Made by a program: the position numbers and the translations under genes. A stretch of DNA of 57,522 nt from an uncultured Treponema sp. Lineage in GTDB: Bacteria > Spirochaetota > Spirochaetia > Treponematales > Treponemataceae. Positions 13,667 through 21,265 of this stretch are shown piece after piece. The stretch lies in assembly GCA_937915735.1 (NCBI GenBank), contig CALGGS010000246.1:1-57522 (forward strand), written 5' to 3'. The stretch's first letter is position 1; each line of letters opens with the position of its first letter. A model generated the notes under the pieces. That model saw only the letters and a list, made by a program, of their open reading frames with translations, had not been told where the DNA came from and searched no databases.

Positions 13667-14398
13667 ATGAATATCTGTCTTTTTACACCAGAAGAAATCA
13701 ATCAGCCTCTTTTAAAACGCGATGAGCGGGCGAAGCATATAATCAAGGTTTTGCATAAAAAGGCAGGCGACTCTTTTGACGCGGGGATTATCGGTGGTGA
13801 GGCAGGAAGCGCTTTAATCACAAAAATTTCAGATGAGGACGACATTTTCTTCACTTTTGAGGCAAAATCAAGCGGGAAGAAGCTTTATCCTCTCACTTTA
13901 ATAATCGGCTTTCCTCGCCCGATTCAGCTGCGCCGTCTTTTACGCGATGTTGCGGGTCTTGGTGTCGAAAAGGTCATTCTTTGCGGAACTGATTTAACCG
14001 AAAAATCTTATCTTGAATCAAATGTCGTGAGCGACGGAAGCGCATATAAAATGCTTCTTGACGGAACGGCACAGGCTGCAAGTACTCATGTTCCGCGTCT
14101 TGAAGTTGCAAAATCTCTGGATGACTTTCTTAAAGAAAAGTCAGATTACGATGCTTCAAAAATTGCACTTGATAACCGCCGTGCTTCCTCTTCCTTGCAT
14201 GAGTTTTTGGAGCATGAAGGTGCCCTTTCTGTTATTGCGGCCATTGGAAGCGAAAGGGGCTGGACTGAGCGGGAGCGGGATTTGCTCGAAAAAAACGGAT
14301 TTACGCTCTGCTCAATGGGAAGCCGTGTCTTAAGAACTGAGACTGCCGCCACAGTCGCAAGCTCAATCATACTTGATTCAATGGGCTTTTTGAACTAA
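13667..14398 (+). CDS. rsmE: 16S rRNA (uracil1498-N3)-methyltransferase RsmE
   Basis: 243 residues, the normal length. An N-terminal PUA-like part has HIIKVLHKKAGDSFD (typical 'H...VLR...Gd.i.v.dg'); the C-terminal SPOUT knot has IIGFPRPIQLRRLLRDVAGLGVEKVI, VIAAIGSERGWTERE (the SAM-binding IGPEGG-type loop, here IGSERG) and SMGSRVLRTETA (the 'LG.rILR.ETA' block). It methylates U1498 in the decoding region. The gene ends overlapping the convergent metallo-hydrolase gene by four bases, and no terminator is visible between them. Confidence 0.93.
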   Translation: MNICLFTPEEINQPLLKRDERAKHIIKVLHKKAGDSFDAGIIGGEAGSALITKISDEDDIFFTFEAKSSGKKLYPLTLIIGFPRPIQLRRLLRDVAGLGVEKVILCGTDLTEKSYLESNVVSDGSAYKMLLDGTAQAASTHVPRLEVAKSLDDFLKEKSDYDASKIALDNRRASSSLHEFLEHEGALSVIAAIGSERGWTERERDLLEKNGFTLCSMGSRVLRTETAATVASSIILDSMGFLN

Positions 14399-15087
14399 AA
14401 ATTTTCTTCAAGAGTAAAGGCAGAATAGTCGTGTCCGGGGTAAACTAAAGTCTTTTCATCGCAATAATCATTAATCTTAAACAGGCTTTCGTGAATTTTT
14501 GCTTCGTTTCCGCCGATTAAGTCCGTGCGTCCCCATGAATGATAAAAAAGCGTGTCCCCCGAAATAAGCGTGAGTTCTTTTTCGTTATACAGGCAGACCG
14601 AGCCTTCCGTGTGACCCGGAGTGTGTAGAATTTCCCATTCAGAAAGACTTGATTTTAGCTTGTCGTCAAAATTGCAGTCAGAAAAAACTTCATCCAGCGT
14701 TTTTTTGTCTTCAAGAAAATTCGTTGCCTCAGGAAGCTTTGAGACAAAGGGCAGAAACTGCTCGAAGCCCATCTGATACAAGGCCTTTCCCTGGGCGCTT
14801 GCGGAATTTTCTCCGATTAAGGCAGCATCTGCCTTGTGAATGGCGATTTTGATTTCCGGAAAGAATTTTTTTAGATTTTTTAGGCCTGCAACATGGTCAA
14901 AATGACCGTGCGTTAAAATGACTGCCACAGGCTCTAAATTATTTTTTTTTAAGAAAGAAGTGACGGAATCTTCATCCCTTGAAAAGGAGCAAGCCGCGCT
15001 GTCAACGACAAAAACCTTGTTCTCAAAAAGAGGAACGATATAAGTGTTGACCTGAAGCGGTCCCGTATGCAAAAGATGAAGATTCAT
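14395..15087 (-). CDS. Metallo-beta-lactamase-fold hydrolase (glyoxalase II-like)
   Basis: 230 residues. The metal site is complete: LTHGHFDHVAGL (HxHxDH), HTPGHTEGSVCLY, SGDTLFYHSWGRTDL and a final PGHDYS. The opening LHTGPLQVNTYIV is typical of the YcbL/GloB-like branch that hydrolyses thioesters such as S-lactoylglutathione or related adducts; the true substrate is unknown. It is convergent with rsmE (4-base overlap) and is preceded on its own strand by the RNA-binding protein gene 6 bases upstream, so the two are likely co-transcribed. Confidence 0.85.
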   Translation of the reverse strand: MNLHLLHTGPLQVNTYIVPLFENKVFVVDSAACSFSRDEDSVTSFLKKNNLEPVAVILTHGHFDHVAGLKNLKKFFPEIKIAIHKADAALIGENSASAQGKALYQMGFEQFLPFVSKLPEATNFLEDKKTLDEVFSDCNFDDKLKSSLSEWEILHTPGHTEGSVCLYNEKELTLISGDTLFYHSWGRTDLIGGNEAKIHESLFKINDYCDEKTLVYPGHDYSAFTLEENF

Positions 15088-15093
15088 AAGCGA

Positions 15094-15939
15094 TTACAAA
15101 TCTGCTGAAGAAGAAGAGCGTGGTGCGCGTGCGGCGAGAATCTCTTCGTCAGTCATTTCTGCCTGAGCCTTTGCAAAAGCTGCCTGCTCAGCGAGAGTGT
15201 CGTTGTTGCTTGATGTGTAGCTGTCAGAAATGTGGCTTGACTCGTTTGAAACATTGGGAACCGGCTCATTGTTCTCGTAGTTGTCGATGCTCTCGTTTTC
15301 GATTGCCTCTTCTTCGTCACCTTCAGGGCGCTGCTTTGAGTAGCTTACGCTCAATGGACGACCACGGTACATGTGACCGTTCAAAGCTGAGATTGCTTTT
15401 TCCGCATCTTCCTTGAAAAGCTGGACGAATGAGTAGTTAGCGAGAACCCGAATGTCACCGATTCGCTCTTTTTCGATACCGGCAATGTTAATGAAAAGAC
15501 CTACAAGGTCGCGGGGGAATACACGGCGGTTTCGGCCAATGCTTACGAATACGACTTCTGCATTTTCTTCTGGAATTGTGACTCTCGTGAATCTTTCTCG
15601 TGGAGCTGGAGTCTCTGTATTTTCACCGTTTTCTGTATTTTCTGCCCTGTTAAAGCTGTTGTTTTCGTAGCGGTTAGAAGCCCTGAAATCTTCGTTTTCA
15701 TTGTTGTTGAATTTGTTGAAACGGAAGATTGCGCCACCTGAATTTTTCAAAAGATAAGCGGCGACATAAGAACGCATTGTGAGAGGAACATTTTTCTTGA
15801 AAACCTTTTTGAGCGCTTCAAGCTCGTCAGGATTTGCCTTTACTTTTGAAACGACATCCTTAAGATAGTTAGCGGCCTGAGCGAGGTCAATCTCTCTGTT
15901 CTGTCTGAAATTGCGTCTAAAATTGCGTCTGAATGCCAT
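15094..15939 (-). CDS. Stand-alone DbpA-type RNA-binding domain protein
   Basis: 281 residues. Residues about 124-200 are a DbpA RNA-binding domain (RRM-like; VVFVSIGRNRRVFPRDLVGLF, GDIRVLANYSFVQLF, GRPLSVSYSK). In E. coli this domain sits at the end of a DEAD-box helicase and binds 23S hairpin 92; here no helicase is attached. The N terminus is arginine-rich (FRRNFRRNFRQNR) with a helical block (20-75), and the C-terminal 70 residues are acidic and low-complexity. A role in ribosome assembly or as a helicase partner is inferred. The Shine-Dalgarno is AGGAG. Confidence 0.75.
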   Translation of the reverse strand: MAFRRNFRRNFRQNREIDLAQAANYLKDVVSKVKANPDELEALKKVFKKNVPLTMRSYVAAYLLKNSGGAIFRFNKFNNNENEDFRASNRYENNSFNRAENTENGENTETPAPRERFTRVTIPEENAEVVFVSIGRNRRVFPRDLVGLFINIAGIEKERIGDIRVLANYSFVQLFKEDAEKAISALNGHMYRGRPLSVSYSKQRPEGDEEEAIENESIDNYENNEPVPNVSNESSHISDSYTSSNNDTLAEQAAFAKAQAEMTDEEILAARAPRSSSSADL

Positions 15940-15979
15940 AATAATACTCCTAAATTTGGCTGTTTTTTAGATGTTTCGG

Positions 15980-16906
15980 CTATGCCTCAACATGACTGTT
16001 ATCTGCCAATTCTAAAATATAATACGAGCCTTTTTTTTCAAAACCACAACGGGTAACTAACGGCTCTAAAAAATCTGGTAATGAATCGGCAATAATAAAA
16101 TCTTGAATTCCCTGACTCTTCAAATAGGAAATGCCGCGTGAAAAAAGCTCTCTGGCAAGTCCGAGACTTCGGAAATTCTGATTAACAAAAACTGAAGTGA
16201 GAGCCACGACATTTTTTGCAAAGGACGGAAAATGCGAGAATAAAAGAGTTCCGGCAAAATCTCCTGAAGCACTACGGCAAACAAGACCTGTAAGCTCAGT
16301 CGGATTTTCAAAATCAAAATTGCGAAGCCAAAGAAAAGACATCGCCAATCCTTTTTCGCCTTCAAAACTCGTTTTTAATTCCTCTGCGATTTTCTTTGCT
16401 TCCGTGAGAATACAATCACTGTCCTTTTTATGATTGTATGGCTCAAATTCAAAATCTTCAAAAACCAGGTCGTCATAATCTTCAAAATCCTGATTTAATT
16501 TTTCTAAGCCCCATGACTCACGAAGCGAATTGTACCACTCAATGACAACCGAGCGCATCTTTTTTTCTTTGAATGAAAAGTAAGATTTTTCGATTTCAGG
16601 GTACTTTGATAAAACATTTTTAAAAGCCTTGAATACCCCCCTTCTGTTTGAAAGAGCCGCCAAAAGCTCAGCCTTTACCTTGTCGGCATGCAGCGCTTCT
16701 GCAAACTCTTCCATAATTTGAAATCCATCGCTGCTTCTCCAGTCCGGAAGTGAATAGAGATTTTCATTTTCGTCGAGTTCATCTTCTTCAAGTCCGTCTT
16801 CTGGAACTATGCAAGAGTTTTCCGAGTCAAAAAAATAATTTCCATCCTGATTTTCCATCCCAAAGATAAGCTCTTCGATGACAGATTTCGTTAATTCAAA
16901 AAACAT
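15980..16906 (-). CDS. GNAT-family N-acetyltransferase
   Basis: 308 residues. The last 100 form a GNAT fold: VALTSVFVNQNFRSLGLARE contains the acetyl-CoA pyrophosphate loop (here Q/R-x-x-G-L-A), followed by YLKSQGIQDFIIADSLPDFL and a final beta strand. The first 180 residues are acidic (DGLEEDELDENENLY) and unlike any domain I know. The gene starts three bases after the clpP stop on the same strand, so it is in the clpP operon. The substrate is unknown; it could be a protein acetylase or a small-molecule enzyme. Confidence 0.7.
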   Translation of the reverse strand: MFFELTKSVIEELIFGMENQDGNYFFDSENSCIVPEDGLEEDELDENENLYSLPDWRSSDGFQIMEEFAEALHADKVKAELLAALSNRRGVFKAFKNVLSKYPEIEKSYFSFKEKKMRSVVIEWYNSLRESWGLEKLNQDFEDYDDLVFEDFEFEPYNHKKDSDCILTEAKKIAEELKTSFEGEKGLAMSFLWLRNFDFENPTELTGLVCRSASGDFAGTLLFSHFPSFAKNVVALTSVFVNQNFRSLGLARELFSRGISYLKSQGIQDFIIADSLPDFLEPLVTRCGFEKKGSYYILELADNSHVEA

Positions 16907-16909
16907 AAA

Positions 16910-17506
16910 TTATTTTAATTCATCTCTCTTAGAGATTACTTTGCTTACTAAGCCATAATTTAGCGCTTCTTCAGCCGTGAGCCAGTGGTCTCTGTCGCAG
17001 TCCTTTTCGACCTGCTCCTCGCTTTTGCCGGTTTCTGTGGCAATCAGCTTGATAAGCTTTTTCTTTGATTTTGCAATTTCTTCTGCCTGAATTTCCAAGT
17101 CTGTGGCGACTCCTCGTGCGACTCCGCCAATCAATGGCTGGTGAATGAGGTAGTGGCTGTTGGGAAGTGCAAATCGGCGTTCCTTTGGAACTGAAAGCAA
17201 AATGATTGAGCCCATGCTTGCGATAAGTCCGGTGCCGATTGTGTAGACAGGCGCGTTTATGAAGCGAATCATATCGTAAATACCGAAGCCTGAGTCAATC
17301 GAGCCTCCTGGAGAATCGATGTAAATGTAAATCGGCTTGTCGCTGTCTGCTTCGAGCAAAAGAAGCTGCTTGATAACCTTTGCCGTGTTTTCCTCGTTAA
17401 TTTCGCCGCTCAAAATAATCTGGCGTGTTTTTAAAAATTTCTCAGAAAGAGAATCTTCCTTCTGTTCTGATTTTTTTTCTTCGTCTTTGTCGTTAAAAAT
17501 TCTCAT
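16910..17506 (-). CDS. clpP: ClpP-family serine protease subunit
   Basis: 198 residues. Catalytic residues are in place: S97 in LIASMGS, H122 in YLIHQP and D173 in CDRDHWLTAEEA; the SPGGSIDSGFGIYD block is typical. The N terminus is unusual: instead of the hydrophobic axial loops and a processed propeptide it has a highly charged lead (NDKDEEKKSEQKEDSLSEKF). This suggests a second, variant ClpP whose interaction with Clp ATPases may differ. It is the first gene of the clpP-GNAT pair. The start has TATATT 7 bases upstream and no Shine-Dalgarno. Confidence 0.88.
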   Translation of the reverse strand: MRIFNDKDEEKKSEQKEDSLSEKFLKTRQIILSGEINEENTAKVIKQLLLLEADSDKPIYIYIDSPGGSIDSGFGIYDMIRFINAPVYTIGTGLIASMGSIILLSVPKERRFALPNSHYLIHQPLIGGVARGVATDLEIQAEEIAKSKKKLIKLIATETGKSEEQVEKDCDRDHWLTAEEALNYGLVSKVISKRDELK

Positions 17507-17513
17507 AAAAGTA

Positions 17514-17542
17514 AATATAGTGTAATTCTGACAAAAAGTAAA
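17514..17542 (-). promoter_or_regulatory. clpP promoter, leaderless
   Basis: On the minus strand TTTACT (17537-17542) and TATATT (17514-17519) are 17 bases apart, and the -10 ends 7 bases before the clpP ATG (17506). No Shine-Dalgarno lies between. Confidence 0.55.
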
Positions 17543-17571
17543 TTGAAAAGAAAAATTAAGTCCAGAAATAT

Positions 17572-18438
17572 TTACCGCTTTCCCTTAGCTTCGTTCCAAA
17601 AATCCATCATCTCACGGTGGAAATCATGTGACATTTCAAGATTTTTTGCTTTTATTCCTTCTTCGACATGCTTGAATCTGAATTCAAATTTTTTCATCGC
17701 TCGCTGCAAGGCTATATTCGGGTCAAGGCCGAGCCAGCGACCATAATTCAAGAAGCAGTGAAGGACATCTCCATATTCCTCTTCAAGATGAAGATACGCT
17801 TTTTTTTCATTTTCTGTCTTTGCAATCGCTTTAAAAGGTGATTTTCCGTCGTAGTTAAAAACCTGTTCCACATCTATCAAAGCATCGTGCATTTCGGCAA
17901 GCTCCTCACAGAACTTCATTTTGACTTCTGAAAGAGTGTTCCAGTCAAAGCCTGCTTTTGCCGCTTTTTTCAGCTCCTTGTAAGCCTTTAGAATCGGTGG
18001 AAAATTTTCTGGAACGGAGTCAAGAACTGAATCTGATTTTCGTCCCTCAACATTTTCTTTGATTTTTTCCCATTGATTCAAGGCCTTTTCAGCGTTGTTT
18101 TTTGACTCTTCGCTAAATTCGGATTTCCCTTCGCTTTGGGCAAAAACATGGGGGTGGCGGCGTACGAGCTTTTCTGCAATCGCATTAATTGTCTCTTCGA
18201 CCGTAAAAAGCCCTTTCTCCTCAAAAAGATATGCAATCAAAATGACATTTAAAAGGACATCTCCAAGCTCTTCCTTGACATGAGCGCTGTCATCCTGTGT
18301 GAGAGCATCAATAGCCTCGCAGGTTTCCTCAAAAAAAGTTGAGCGCAAGGAAAGAGGAGTCTGCTCCTTGTCCCAGGGGCAACCAACTCGGACTGCCTTT
18401 ACTATTTCAAAAAAATTCTCAAAAGTGCTTTTTTTCAT
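17572..18438 (-). CDS. mazG: Nucleoside triphosphate pyrophosphohydrolase MazG
   Basis: 288 residues with two MazG folds, as in E. coli MazG. The first (about 10-120) has the block GCPWDKEQTPLSLRSTFFEETCEAIDAL split across W22-T and E38-E, with EELGDVLLN supplying the second metal-binding pair. The second (about 170-270) has FDWNTLSEVKMKFCEELAEM and EEYGDVLHCFLNYGR. The enzyme removes noncanonical NTPs and lowers ppGpp-related stress signals in other bacteria. The ATG directly abuts the pth stop, so pth-mazG is one operon. Confidence 0.88.
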   Translation of the reverse strand: MKKSTFENFFEIVKAVRVGCPWDKEQTPLSLRSTFFEETCEAIDALTQDDSAHVKEELGDVLLNVILIAYLFEEKGLFTVEETINAIAEKLVRRHPHVFAQSEGKSEFSEESKNNAEKALNQWEKIKENVEGRKSDSVLDSVPENFPPILKAYKELKKAAKAGFDWNTLSEVKMKFCEELAEMHDALIDVEQVFNYDGKSPFKAIAKTENEKKAYLHLEEEYGDVLHCFLNYGRWLGLDPNIALQRAMKKFEFRFKHVEEGIKAKNLEMSHDFHREMMDFWNEAKGKR

Positions 18439-19095
18439 TTATTTCTCCACGATTTTCTTTTTGCTCCAGCCTTGCAGAATCCTGTTCGGATCTGTCGAAA
18501 GCAAAAGACGACAGAACATTTCGCTCGTCGGCCCAAATTCCTGTGCTAAAATGATTTTTTCGTCAGAAGTAAAGCTTGAAAGCACATAATCGGCAATATT
18601 TATGTTAGCGGGTTTTGAAATGCCGAACCGGAGCCGCCAGAAATCCGCCGTGCCGAGAGATGCCTTTGTAGAGCGAAGTCCGTTGTGTCCGCCAAGTCCG
18701 CCACTCCATTTTAAGCTCACAGTTCCAATTGGAAGCTCCAGTTCATCGTGAACAACTAAAATTTCATCAGGATTGATTTTGTAAAAGTGGGCTAGTTCTC
18801 CGATTGCCTCTCCGCTAAGGTTCATGTATGTGAGAGGCTTTAAAAAGTAGATTTTTTCCGGCGCATCCTCCGCAACTTTTGGAACTCCGCCGTCTTTTGT
18901 CGTGTAAACTTTTGTTTCTGCCATCCATTCGGCTAAAACCCGTGTTTCGACCGCAGCGTAGTCGCCTTTGAATTTGTTCTGAAAATAAAATTTATTGTAA
19001 AAGGGAAGCTGAGATGCAAATTGCCATGCGACATTGTGCCTTGTGTTTTTGTATTCTTCGCCGTAATTTCCCAAAAATGCGACAAGTTTAATCAT
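18439..19095 (-). CDS. pth: Peptidyl-tRNA hydrolase
   Basis: 218 residues, a little longer than the usual 190 through a C-terminal extension. Catalytic H20 lies in NTRHNVAW, N10 in FLGNYGEEY, and the HDELELP block supplies the catalytic aspartate; KPLTYMNLSG and GGHNGLRS are also diagnostic. It releases stalled peptidyl-tRNAs. An internal stretch (AAVETRVLAEWMAETKVYT, with GGVPKV) is longer than in E. coli Pth. It begins the pth-mazG operon from a leaderless-type promoter. Confidence 0.92.
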   Translation of the reverse strand: MIKLVAFLGNYGEEYKNTRHNVAWQFASQLPFYNKFYFQNKFKGDYAAVETRVLAEWMAETKVYTTKDGGVPKVAEDAPEKIYFLKPLTYMNLSGEAIGELAHFYKINPDEILVVHDELELPIGTVSLKWSGGLGGHNGLRSTKASLGTADFWRLRFGISKPANINIADYVLSSFTSDEKIILAQEFGPTSEMFCRLLLSTDPNRILQGWSKKKIVEK

Positions 19096-19103
19096 ATTTT
19101 AAT

Positions 19104-19132
19104 ATTATAACGAGAAAACTTAAAAATGAAAA
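19104..19132 (-). promoter_or_regulatory. pth promoter, leaderless
   Basis: TTTTCA (19127-19132) and TATAAT (19104-19109) on the minus strand are 17 bases apart. Eight bases separate the -10 from the pth ATG and no Shine-Dalgarno is present. Confidence 0.6.
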
Positions 19133-19211
19133 CCGATTGGAAGGCAGGGAAAACAGCAGCCTGAAAAATCTGCTTGATTTTCTTGTTTTTCTCGGTAATA
19201 ATTGTAGAATT

Positions 19212-20780
19212 ATGAAAGGAATTAAAATCATTTCGGCTATTTTTGCTGCAAGTTTTCTGCTTGTTTCTTGTGAACGAATCGATATTGAAGGTATCGGCGA
19301 GCTTAATAAAATTGAACTTTGGTACGGCCCCTACACCAACGATGCCGCCCCTCTTCCCCAAGACAGTGTTCTTATCGACTTTGTAGAAAAGGACTTGGGT
19401 ATTTCTTTAAAAACAGTTCCGCTTCCATCAAATAAGGATGAGCAGTCAGAAATGATTCTGGAGGCTGCCCGTACGAATTCTCTTCCAGACTTATTTATGG
19501 TAAATCGTGATGTCCTTTCAACTCTCGTAAAAGAAAACAAAGTCGCGCGGGTAGACTCATTGTACGCAAAAATGCCAGAAAGAACCAAGCAAATGTATGA
19601 TGAAACAGCCATTGCCTCATCTTCATTTGACGGAATTTCCTATGGACTTTCTCAGTCAGGTTCGATTGACCGTAACGAAGGCGTTTTGATTCGTAAGGAC
19701 TGGCTTGACAGGCTGGGGCTTTCGGTGCCTGTCACTCTCGAAGATTATTACAATGTAATGAAGGCTTTCACCTTTAGTGATCCTGACGGTGACGGAATAA
19801 ACAACACTTACGGCTGGGGTGCCTATATTGACATTCGTGCGGTTGAAGAAGGCCTTGGCTGCCGTTTTGCTCCATTTTTCGGTGCATTTGGTGTCGAAGG
19901 AACTTTCAATGCAAGCAAAAAAAATCCTGGCTTAAACATTCACAAGCCGGAATATAAGCAGGCACTTGAGTATATAAATCGTCTTGCCCGCGAGCGTCTT
20001 ATTGATCCGGGCTGGGCCAGCTATTCAAAAAATGCTTTCCGTTCTGCCTGGAAGGAAGGCAGGTTCGGTATGATGCGCGAGCAGAATGCGGCTTTTGCGC
20101 TTGAATCTAACTATAAGGATTTTGACGAGGCTTTCCCTTATGGTGAATGGATTTTGATTGACCCGCCGGTAGGCCCGAAGGGACAGTCTTCAGTCGGCGC
20201 TTATGCAACAGGTTACAGGACTTATGCTGTTTCCCGCAGGGCACAGGAGTTAGGAAAGCTGCCTGTCATTGCGCGACTTCTTGAATGGATGAGCACTGAC
20301 GGCTATATTACCGTAGCTTATGGCGAGGAAGCCGTAAACTATATGCTCGATGACTTCAATAACATCACTGTTGAAGGTTTGCCGGATCCAGCTTTGGCAT
20401 ACACTCAGAAGGCGGCTGCTCCTCTTCTTCAGCTCAGGAATATGGTATTTCATAACAGTGACCGTGAGCTTCAGGATCGTTATCCAACCTGGTACTCAAA
20501 AACCGGCCGTGAAATGAGTGCCTTAAAAATTTTGCGTGAAATGCAAAGAAAACGCTGGACACTCGCCGTGAATATTCCCGGAATCTCAAAAGAATTAAAG
20601 GATTTCTATGAAGAGGGTGTCCGTGATTTTGCTGCCGGACGAAAGGACCTTGATGATTGGGAAGACTGGTTAAAGGAATTTGACGCACAGGGCGGCGCTG
20701 ACTGGGAAAAACGCTGTCTTCTTTATGCCGAAGAAAACGGCCTTTTAATGGACGAGCCTGTATTTGAGCTTCAAGACTAG
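19212..20780 (+). CDS. Extracellular solute-binding lipoprotein (sugar ABC transporter type)
   Basis: 522 residues from the ATG at 19212, where a lipoprotein signal begins (MKGIKIISAIFAASFLLVSC, lipobox LVSC). The mature part is a family 1 solute-binding protein of the LplA/large type: a charged start, ARTNSLPDLFMVNRDV, KDWLDRLGLSVPVTLEDYY and FSDPDGDGINNTYGWG are recognisable. Such proteins deliver oligosaccharides to an ABC transporter, but no permease or ATPase genes adjoin; guaD follows instead. It may serve as a scattered receptor for a transporter elsewhere or for chemotaxis, since a chemoreceptor gene lies two genes on. The start region has TAATAA 10 bases upstream and no clear Shine-Dalgarno. 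Confidence 0.85.
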   Translation: MKGIKIISAIFAASFLLVSCERIDIEGIGELNKIELWYGPYTNDAAPLPQDSVLIDFVEKDLGISLKTVPLPSNKDEQSEMILEAARTNSLPDLFMVNRDVLSTLVKENKVARVDSLYAKMPERTKQMYDETAIASSSFDGISYGLSQSGSIDRNEGVLIRKDWLDRLGLSVPVTLEDYYNVMKAFTFSDPDGDGINNTYGWGAYIDIRAVEEGLGCRFAPFFGAFGVEGTFNASKKNPGLNIHKPEYKQALEYINRLARERLIDPGWASYSKNAFRSAWKEGRFGMMREQNAAFALESNYKDFDEAFPYGEWILIDPPVGPKGQSSVGAYATGYRTYAVSRRAQELGKLPVIARLLEWMSTDGYITVAYGEEAVNYMLDDFNNITVEGLPDPALAYTQKAAAPLLQLRNMVFHNSDRELQDRYPTWYSKTGREMSALKILREMQRKRWTLAVNIPGISKELKDFYEEGVRDFAAGRKDLDDWEDWLKEFDAQGGADWEKRCLLYAEENGLLMDEPVFELQD

Positions 20781-20788
20781 GACTTAAA

Positions 20789-21256
20789 ATGACAAACGAA
20801 GAGATAATGAGAAGGGCAATTGCTTTGTCCGAAGAAAATATTAAAAATGGCGGAGGTCCTTTTGCCGCTGTAATAGCAAAAAATGGCGAGATTGTTGCCG
20901 AAGGCTGCAACCGCGTTACCAGCGACAAGGACCCGACTGCTCATGCAGAGGTTAGTGCCATTAGGGCGGCATGTAAAAAGCTGTCTACATTCAATCTGTC
21001 AGGCTACGAAATCTTTACATCCTGCGAGCCTTGCCCGATGTGCCTTGGTGCAATTTATTGGTCTCATTTAAATAAAATATATTACGGAAATACCCGAGAG
21101 GATGCGGCTAAAATCGGCTTTGACGATGACTTCATCTACAGGGAAATTCCGCTTCCAATTCAAAAACGAAAAATTCCCTTACAAAATCTTTTGAGAGGTG
21201 AGTCAATCAACTGCTTTAAGTTATGGAGTGAAAGCTCAGACAAAACGGAATATTAG
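20789..21256 (+). CDS. guaD: Guanine deaminase (cytidine-deaminase fold)
   Basis: 155 residues. Zinc ligands and the proton shuttle are H52 and E54 in TAHAEV and C82/C85 in EPCPMC. GFDDDFIYREI and the C-terminal swap segment ending in TEY match the B. subtilis guanine deaminase rather than the tRNA adenosine deaminase TadA. It converts guanine to xanthine in purine salvage. It starts 8 bases after the solute-binding protein and is followed 9 bases later by the chemoreceptor gene, so all three may be co-expressed. Confidence 0.88.
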   Translation: MTNEEIMRRAIALSEENIKNGGGPFAAVIAKNGEIVAEGCNRVTSDKDPTAHAEVSAIRAACKKLSTFNLSGYEIFTSCEPCPMCLGAIYWSHLNKIYYGNTREDAAKIGFDDDFIYREIPLPIQKRKIPLQNLLRGESINCFKLWSESSDKTEY

Positions 21257-21265
21257 GAGGAAATT

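Noticed and set aside
19137..19211. Longer start of the solute-binding protein
   Set aside because: The lipoprotein signal begins at the ATG at 19212; the upstream codons give no signal-compatible sequence.
20789..21256. Assignment as tRNA adenosine deaminase TadA
   Set aside because: The GFDDDFIYREI block and C-terminal TEY fit guanine deaminase, not TadA.
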